NCBI GenBank assembly: GCA_028278465.1
Contig: JANQEF010000145.1
Location: forward strand, 1-35,636
Reading direction: 5' to 3'
DNA length: 35,636 nucleotides
Source: Dehalococcoidia bacterium
GTDB lineage: Bacteria; Chloroflexota; Dehalococcoidia; Lucifugimonadales; Lucifugimonadaceae
Shown: one piece after another, positions 31,016 through 35,636 of the stretch
Layout of the letters: each line of letters opens with the position of its first letter
Position numbering within the stretch: position 1 is the stretch's first letter
Notes under the pieces: generated by a model
The model's database searches: none
What the model saw: only the letters and a program-made list of their open reading frames with translations
Told to the model about the DNA's origin: nothing
Program-made: the position numbers and the translations under genes

Positions 31016-31881
31016 CAGTTGCTCTCCGCCGGCGCATCGGCGCCGTTTGAGGGCGTTTCGGTCGCCGCTGCTGGCTGTGGCTCGGGAGATTCGGTAGTCC
31101 GTGCACGACCGCTTCGAGAGCCGCCGCGGCCGCCTCTGCGTCTCTGTCCCCCGCCACCAGAGTCTCCGCCTCCGCTGCCGCGCTGCTGCTCGGGTGCGGT
31201 GCCGAGTGAGAGCCTCGCCATCGACCTGGCGCGCAGGTTCTCGGCGGACGGCACAACGTCGCCCCTATAGATCCACACCTTGATGCCGATGGTGCCGTAC
31301 GTCGTACGTGCTTCGGACACTGCGTAGTCTATTTCGGCGCGCAGCGTGTGGAGCGGCACCTGGCCGTCCATCTGCTTATCAGTTCTTGCGATGTCCGCGC
31401 CGCCGAGACGGCCCGAGACGACGACCTTGATGCCCTTGGCTCCGGACTGCATGGTGCGCTGCATCGCCAGCCGCACGGCCCGTCGATAGGCGACACGCCG
31501 TTCGATCTGCTCCGCGATGCTTCGTCCGACCAGCGCGGAGTCGAGTTCCGGCTGGCGCACCTCCTGGATGTTCAGGCGAGCCCGCTTCTCGGTCATCTTT
31601 TCCAGCTCGGCGCGCAACTCGTCAACGCGCTGTCCGCCCCGACCGATGATGATTCCAGGGCGAGCCGTGTTGATCGTCACGACAAGGTCCTGCGGGCCGC
31701 GCTCGATCTCGATCTTGGAGATGGCGCCGCTATCGCCGAACTGCCCGAGGATCAGCTCGCGTATGGAGTGGTCTTCCGCAGTCAGCCTACGGTACTCACC
31801 GCCGCGGTGCGCAAACCAGTGAGCCTGCCAGTCCATCACGCCGCCGAGGCGAAACCCTATTGGGTGCGTCTTCTGTCCCAT
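31015..31881 (-). CDS. rpsC: 30S ribosomal protein S3 with Arg/Gly-rich C-terminal tail
   Basis: A 288-residue protein of the mRNA entry pore. MGQKTHPIGFRLG opens it; the KH-domain loop is IIIGRGGQRVDELR (77-90); the C-domain ends near WIYRGDVV (203-210). From about 228 a tail of 60 residues follows: Gly/Arg-rich (GGGGQRRRGGRGGSRSGRAR) and then acidic Pro/Ala/Glu-rich. Typical S3 is 210-235 residues. The ATG at 31881 shares its A with the rplV stop (TAATG); the open frame runs further upstream to 31923 but only within rplV. Confidence 0.97.
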   Translation of the reverse strand: MGQKTHPIGFRLGGVMDWQAHWFAHRGGEYRRLTAEDHSIRELILGQFGDSGAISKIEIERGPQDLVVTINTARPGIIIGRGGQRVDELRAELEKMTEKRARLNIQEVRQPELDSALVGRSIAEQIERRVAYRRAVRLAMQRTMQSGAKGIKVVVSGRLGGADIARTDKQMDGQVPLHTLRAEIDYAVSEARTTYGTIGIKVWIYRGDVVPSAENLRARSMARLSLGTAPEQQRGSGGGDSGGGGQRRRGGRGGSRSGRARTTESPEPQPAAATETPSNGADAPAESN

Positions 31882-32219
31882 TAGTCGTTCCTCGCCTCTG
31901 CGACTTCGATCGTGAGATGGCACATCGGGTGGTTCCGGGCGCCGGCCCGGCCACGAGACTTCGGTATGTACCGCTTCAGCACCGGTCCCTGGTCCGCCGT
32001 GATGCGAACGATCTTCAGATCGTCCCTGTTGAGATAGTCGTTGTTCTCGGCGTTGGCCGCGGCTGACCGGACCGTCTTCAAGACGACTGCAGCCGCAGGG
32101 CTGGTCATGTACATCAAACGGCTCTCGGCTTCGGCCACGGAAACACCGCGCACCTGGTCGATCACCAGCCTCATCTTGTACGGCGAAATGCCTATGTTCT
32201 TTGATCTTGCGACTGTCAT
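31881..32219 (-). CDS. rplV: 50S ribosomal protein L22
   Basis: A 112-residue exit-tunnel protein. ARSKNIGISPYKMRLVIDQVRG opens the core, and GPVLKRYIPKSRGRA (78-92) forms the tunnel hairpin. The following strand reads GARNHPMCHLTIEV, where most bacteria have a KRTSHITV-like sequence. The ATG at 32219 gives a normal length; the longer open frame overlaps rpsS. Confidence 0.96.
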   Translation of the reverse strand: MTVARSKNIGISPYKMRLVIDQVRGVSVAEAESRLMYMTSPAAAVVLKTVRSAAANAENNDYLNRDDLKIVRITADQGPVLKRYIPKSRGRAGARNHPMCHLTIEVAEARND

Positions 32220-32226
32220 CTGACCG

Positions 32227-32505
32227 TTACCGAACCGCGCTCGACCTGTCCGACCGGTGACCGCGGAACATGCGCGTCGCCGCGAACTCGCCGAGCCTGT
32301 GGCCGACCATGTTCTCTGTGATGAGAACCGGCACATGCTGCTTGCCGTTGTGAACGGCAATCGTCAGGTTCACCATCTCCGGCATGATCATCGAGGACCG
32401 CGACCACGTCTGGATGACCTGCCGGCCACCGGAGTTCTGCGCGGCGAGCACCTTCTTCATCAGTTTCGGGTGGACCCACGGTCCTTTTTTGATCGACCTG
32501 CTCAT
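32227..32505 (-). CDS. rpsS: 30S ribosomal protein S19
   Basis: A 92-residue head protein that pairs with S13. MSRSIKKGPWVHPKLMKKV, TWSRSSMIMPEMVNLTIAVHNGKQHVPV and MVGHRLGEFAATR are family signatures. Located between rplB and rplV, as in all S10 operons. Confidence 0.98.
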   Translation of the reverse strand: MSRSIKKGPWVHPKLMKKVLAAQNSGGRQVIQTWSRSSMIMPEMVNLTIAVHNGKQHVPVLITENMVGHRLGEFAATRMFRGHRSDRSSAVR

Positions 32506-32517
32506 ATCGGATTCTCG

Positions 32518-33345
32518 TTAGCGCTGGTGCCTGCGGCGGAGGATGAACTTGTTGGTTCGCTTGTTCTTGCGAGTGCGGTAGCCGAGCGCCGGCTTGCCCC
32601 ACGGCGTCTTGGGACCCGCCATGCCAACAGGCGCCTTGCCCTCACCACCGCCGTGCGGGTGAGCGGCCGGGTACATGGCCGAGCCTCGGACCTGCGGCCG
32701 GCGTCCGCGGTGGCGGTTGCGTCCGGCCTTGCCGAGCTTGGTGTTCTTGTGGTCTGAGTTAGATACCTGGCCGACGGTCGCCATGCACTCGCTGAGGAGC
32801 TGTCTCATCTCGCCGGAGGGAAGCCGCACCAGCGTGTAGTCACCCTCATGCGCCATCACCTGCGCGGCCACACCGGCGCTCTTGACCAGTTGGCCGCCGC
32901 GGCCGGGATGCGTCTCCAGGTTGTGGACAGTCGTGCCGGTCGGCAGGCTGCCGAGCTTCATGGCGTTGCCGGTCGAGATCGCGCCGGACTCCTGGCTCTG
33001 GATAACCGAGCCAACCTTCAACCCTTCCGGCGCGACGATGTAGCGCTTGGTGCCGTCTTCATATCGCACGAGAGCGATGCGGGCCGTGCGGTTCGGGTCG
33101 TACTCGATCGACTGCACAGTTGCAGCGCCGGCCTTGTCACGCTTGAAGTCGACGATGCGATAGCGGCGCTTGTGGCCGCCGCCGCGGTGACGCGTCGTGA
33201 TACGCCCGTGGTGGTTGCGGCCGCCGGTCTTCTTCATCGGAGCCAGGAGAGACTTCTCTGGCTTCGACTTCGTGATATCGCTGAAGTCGTCCGCGATGGT
33301 GTCGCGGCGACCGGGCGTTGTTGGCTTGTATTCCTTCAGTCCCAT
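32518..33345 (-). CDS. rplB: 50S ribosomal protein L2
   Basis: A 275-residue protein essential for subunit joining and peptidyl transfer. MGLKEYKPTTPGRRDTI, GRNHHGRITTRHRGGGHKRRYR and the C-terminal WGKPALGYRTRKNKRTNKFI are normal. The near-invariant loop usually written AMNPVDHPHGGGEG reads AMYPAAHPHGGGEG here (223-236): N225 is Tyr and V227-D228 are both Ala, while H229 is kept. The rest fits the family in length and sequence. Confidence 0.98.
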   Translation of the reverse strand: MGLKEYKPTTPGRRDTIADDFSDITKSKPEKSLLAPMKKTGGRNHHGRITTRHRGGGHKRRYRIVDFKRDKAGAATVQSIEYDPNRTARIALVRYEDGTKRYIVAPEGLKVGSVIQSQESGAISTGNAMKLGSLPTGTTVHNLETHPGRGGQLVKSAGVAAQVMAHEGDYTLVRLPSGEMRQLLSECMATVGQVSNSDHKNTKLGKAGRNRHRGRRPQVRGSAMYPAAHPHGGGEGKAPVGMAGPKTPWGKPALGYRTRKNKRTNKFILRRRHQR

Positions 33346-33358
33346 CTCTTACTCGCCT

Positions 33359-33649
33359 CTAAACGGCAGCGCCCTCAAATAGCTGAATCGAATCGCCGCT
33401 CTTAAGCGTCACGATCGCCTTCTTCGTGTCCGGCAACTGCGACCTGTTGCGGCCGTAGGTCTTCACCTTGCCATGCGTGCGAAGCGTGTTGACCGAAGTC
33501 ACCTCGACGTTGAACGCCGCCTCGATCGCGTGCTTTATGTCCCACTTCGTGGCCTTGAGGTCCACCTTGAAGACGTACTTGCCCTGCTCCTGCAGCGCGG
33601 TCGACTTCTCTGTAACGACAGGGCTTTTCAGCACCTGGGACATCTTCAT
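33359..33649 (-). CDS. rplW: 50S ribosomal protein L23
   Basis: A 96-residue exit-site protein that docks trigger factor and SRP. SQVLKSPVVTEKSTAL opens it, and YVFKVDLKATKWDIKHAIEAAFNVEV with VNTLRTHGKVKTYGR are family hallmarks. The ATG at 33649 overlaps the rplD stop by four bases (ATGA); a further ATG lies two codons later. Confidence 0.97.
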   Translation of the reverse strand: MKMSQVLKSPVVTEKSTALQEQGKYVFKVDLKATKWDIKHAIEAAFNVEVTSVNTLRTHGKVKTYGRNRSQLPDTKKAIVTLKSGDSIQLFEGAAV

Positions 33650-34281
33650 GACGACGCTCCATTGCCCCACAGCTCGTTTACCGACTTCACCGCGTCCTGC
33701 GTGATGACAAGGTTCGGATACGAGGTCGCCTGCAGCGCGCTCAGGTTGCGGGCTTCAAGCGTGGAGACTCCGCTGGTGTTGGCGCAGGAAGTCATCACGT
33801 TCTCATTCACATCTGTGGTCACGATCAGAGTGCGGCCGTTCAGCTCCAGCGCCGAGACCATGTCGATGATCGAGCGCGTCTTCGGCTCGTCGAATTCCAG
33901 TGAGTCGAGCACCACGACCGACTCGCTGCGAACATGGTTGGCGAGGGCGATCCTGAGCGCCTGCCTGCGCATCTTCTTTGGCAGCCGCTGCCTGTAGCTC
34001 CGCGGATGCGGGCCGTGCGCGACTCCGCCGTGCCGCAGGTTCGGCGACTTTCTGCTGCCGAGGCGCGCCCGGCCGCCGCCCTTCTGAGCACGCAGCTTCC
34101 GGGTCGAGTAGCTGACCTCGGCGCGGGTCAGCGTGTCCTGCGTCCCTTGCCTTCGGTTGGCCTGTTGAGCCACGACGGCCTGATGAAGGAGCGCGTCGTT
34201 AGGCGCGGCGCCCCATACGGCGTCGTCAGCCTCGACGTTTCCGACAACCTTGCCGGTTATGTCCTTGACCTCGAGATCCAT
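33646..34281 (-). CDS. rplD: 50S ribosomal protein L4
   Basis: A 211-residue protein lining the exit tunnel; in E. coli it also represses the S10 operon. LHQAVVAQQANRRQGTQDTLTRAEVSYSTRKLRAQKGGGRARLGSRKSP-like sequence is the tunnel loop, and the GVAHGPHPRSYRQRLPKKMRRQALRIAL block is conserved. It follows rplC by four bases. Confidence 0.97.
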   Translation of the reverse strand: MDLEVKDITGKVVGNVEADDAVWGAAPNDALLHQAVVAQQANRRQGTQDTLTRAEVSYSTRKLRAQKGGGRARLGSRKSPNLRHGGVAHGPHPRSYRQRLPKKMRRQALRIALANHVRSESVVVLDSLEFDEPKTRSIIDMVSALELNGRTLIVTTDVNENVMTSCANTSGVSTLEARNLSALQATSYPNLVITQDAVKSVNELWGNGASS

Positions 34282-34285
34282 CTGG

Positions 34286-35524
34286 CTACGCCTGCTTCTC
34301 GATTCTCACTATGCTGTTCCTGTGCCCGGGCACGGAACCGCCTATCAATACAAGGTTCTGCCGAGCATCGGCGAGCACGACCTGGAGGCCGCGCTGCGTG
34401 ATGCTGGCGGCGCCGTAGTGGCCGGCCATCTTGGTTCCGGGCCAGACACGGCCGGGCGAGCTGCCCGCGCCGATCGATCCCGGCGCGCGGTGCCTGTCGG
34501 ACTGGCCGTGCGTCTTGGGGCCGCCTGCAAAGCCGTACCGCCGAACACCGCCGGCGAAACCACGGCCTTTCGATATTCCAGAGACCTTGACCTTGTCGCC
34601 GGTGTCGAAGAGGTTCGCGAGTATGGTCTGGCCAACCTCAAATTCGCCGAGGTCCTTGACGCTGAACTCCTGCAGGTGGCGGAACCTCCCGCCGGAACGC
34701 TCAAGGTGGCCCGCCATCGGCTTGTTCAAATTCTTGGCGGCGAGGAAGCCGACCTGAACAGCTTCGTATCCGTGCCGCGCCTCGGTCTTCACCTGGGTCA
34801 CAACACACGGGCCGACCTCGATGGCGGTCACCGGTACGGCTCGGCCATCATCTGTGTAGTAGGTCGTCATTCCGATCTTGCGTCCGAGGAGTCCGGCGAT
34901 CTCCGGCGCCTCTGCCAGCTCTTCTTCCGGCTCTGGCTCGGTGGCTTCCTCTTCGGACTGTTCTTCTTCGTCCTGCTCTGACGTTGCTGCCGGCGTTGCA
35001 GGCTCCGAGGATGATTCGGCCTCTTCGGTTTCCTGTTCGGCCTCAGCTACTGCGGGTTCAGGTTCGCCAGTTTCGTCTGCGGACTCACCTTCAGATTCTT
35101 CGCTCGCTGCAGGAGCGTCGGCCTCCGACTCCTCTGCAGCGGGTTCGGCTTCTTCATCGCCGGTGTCAGCGGCCGGCTCTTCAGCTGCGGGAGCGTCTTC
35201 GGTCTCGCCGGCGGGAGCTTCGGTTGCGTCTGACTCGGACTCGTCCTCAGAAGCGCCTTCATCAGACGACTCTTCGGCCGCGCTGGCCGCCGGCTCGCCA
35301 GCAGATTCAGCCTCTGCGGAGTCTGCGTCATCAGACTCTGTGGCGGGTTCTTCAGCTACAGGAGAGTCTTCGGTCTCTGCCGCGGCGGCATCAGACTCCT
35401 CGGTTGCGGGCTCTTCTGTCGCAGCTTCCGATGACGACTCAACCTCTGCCTCAGCGGTGGTCTCCTCGTTCTTTTCTCCGGCGTCTTCCTGCTCGGAGTT
35501 GTCGCGTCGCTCTTGCTCGTCCAT
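34286..35524 (-). CDS. rplC: 50S ribosomal protein L3 with 209-residue acidic N-terminal extension
   Basis: Residues 211-412 are a normal L3: GLLGRKIGMT, PVTAIEVGPCVVTQVKT, the GVRRYGFAGGPKTHGQSDRHRAPGSIGAGSSPGRVWPGTKMAGHYG loop near the peptidyl transferase centre, and NSIVRIEK. L3 starts 50S assembly. Residues 1-210 are almost entirely Glu, Asp, Ala, Ser, Thr and Pro; after the first 20 residues there is essentially no Lys or Arg. No in-frame ATG, GTG or TTG was found between 35524 and the core, so the extension must be translated. The gene begins four bases before the rpsJ stop region ends and is followed by rplD after four bases. Confidence 0.96.
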   Translation of the reverse strand: MDEQERRDNSEQEDAGEKNEETTAEAEVESSSEAATEEPATEESDAAAAETEDSPVAEEPATESDDADSAEAESAGEPAASAAEESSDEGASEDESESDATEAPAGETEDAPAAEEPAADTGDEEAEPAAEESEADAPAASEESEGESADETGEPEPAVAEAEQETEEAESSSEPATPAATSEQDEEEQSEEEATEPEPEEELAEAPEIAGLLGRKIGMTTYYTDDGRAVPVTAIEVGPCVVTQVKTEARHGYEAVQVGFLAAKNLNKPMAGHLERSGGRFRHLQEFSVKDLGEFEVGQTILANLFDTGDKVKVSGISKGRGFAGGVRRYGFAGGPKTHGQSDRHRAPGSIGAGSSPGRVWPGTKMAGHYGAASITQRGLQVVLADARQNLVLIGGSVPGHRNSIVRIEKQA

Positions 35525-35528
35525 CTCT

Positions 35529-35636
35529 CTACAGCTTTATCGCGATGTCAACGCCCGCGGGCACGTTGAGCCGGGTCAGCGAGTCGATCGTCTTCGAGCT
35601 TGGCTCCAGGATGTCGATCAGGCGCTTGTGCACGCG
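35529..35636 (-). CDS. rpsJ: 30S ribosomal protein S10, C-terminal fragment
   Basis: The last 35 codons before the right edge read RVHKRLIDILEPSSKTIDSL and end in GVDIAIKL, closely matching the end of S10. S10 forms part of the 30S head and is the NusE partner in antitermination. The gene continues beyond the window, where the promoter of the S10 operon must lie. The TAG stop is four bases before the rplC ATG. Confidence 0.95.
   Translation of the reverse strand, partial: RVHKRLIDILEPSSKTIDSLTRLNVPAGVDIAIKL

Noticed and set aside
34895..35524. The acidic part of rplC considered as a separate gene or a frameshift product
   Set aside because: The frame is continuous with the L3 core, with one ATG at 35524, no internal start codon and no stop, so a single extended L3 is the simplest reading.

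Overview
The window reads as a GC-rich bacterial chromosome segment, most likely from a Chloroflexota lineage such as SAR202 or another Dehalococcoidia. That placement is an inference from gene content: family III CoA-transferase, SDR and Gfo/Idh enzymes, a GuaB3-type protein, and zinc-free S4 and S14. No rRNA, tRNA, insertion sequence, CRISPR array or phage gene was seen.

The left part (1-12.7 kb) is a set of short operons. It opens with the 5' end of polA on the minus strand. A plus-strand padR-arsM pair follows, an arsenic-sensing and arsenite-methylating unit with its own promoter and operator-like repeats. Next come a minus-strand SDR-methyltransferase pair, a plus-strand CoA-transferase, and a minus-strand cluster of exported His-rich and cupredoxin-like proteins. 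After these are a DUF6159-type membrane protein, a Gfo/Idh oxidoreductase, a lone P-II protein, and a minus-strand pantothenate operon (P1-family peptidase, DUF2520 Rossmann protein, panB, panC).

The middle part (13.0-17.6 kb, plus strand) holds a GuaB3-family protein, hisS, prfA and prmC. prfA and prmC overlap by one base, so release factor 1 and the enzyme that methylates its GGQ glutamine are co-expressed. A terminator with a T-tract on the minus strand separates this block from the next.

The right half (17.7-35.6 kb) is one long minus-strand run joining the S10, spc and alpha ribosomal operons with rplM-rpsI. In transcription order it is rpsJ (partial), rplC, rplD, rplW, rplB, rpsS, rplV, rpsC, rplP, rpmC, rpsQ, rplN, rplX, rplE, rpsN, rpsH, rplF, rplR, rpsE, rpmD, rplO, secY, adk, infA, rpmJ, rpsM, rpsK, rpsD, rpoA, rplQ, truA, rplM, rpsI. 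The map gene often found between adk and infA is absent; that gap holds a candidate promoter and a long leader.

The most unusual feature is a set of long charged, low-complexity extensions on core ribosomal proteins. L3 has about 209 acidic N-terminal residues. L5 has about 118 mixed-charge N-terminal residues. L13 has about 185 C-terminal residues ending in a histone H1/HupB-like Lys-Pro-Ala-Arg tail. S3 has an Arg/Gly tail, and S17 and RpoA have short acidic tails. Other points of interest are a P1-family (NylC/DmpA/BapA superfamily) peptidase in the pantothenate operon that might supply beta-alanine, a secreted protein whose fold appears interrupted by cupredoxin-like halves, and substitutions in an almost invariant L2 motif.
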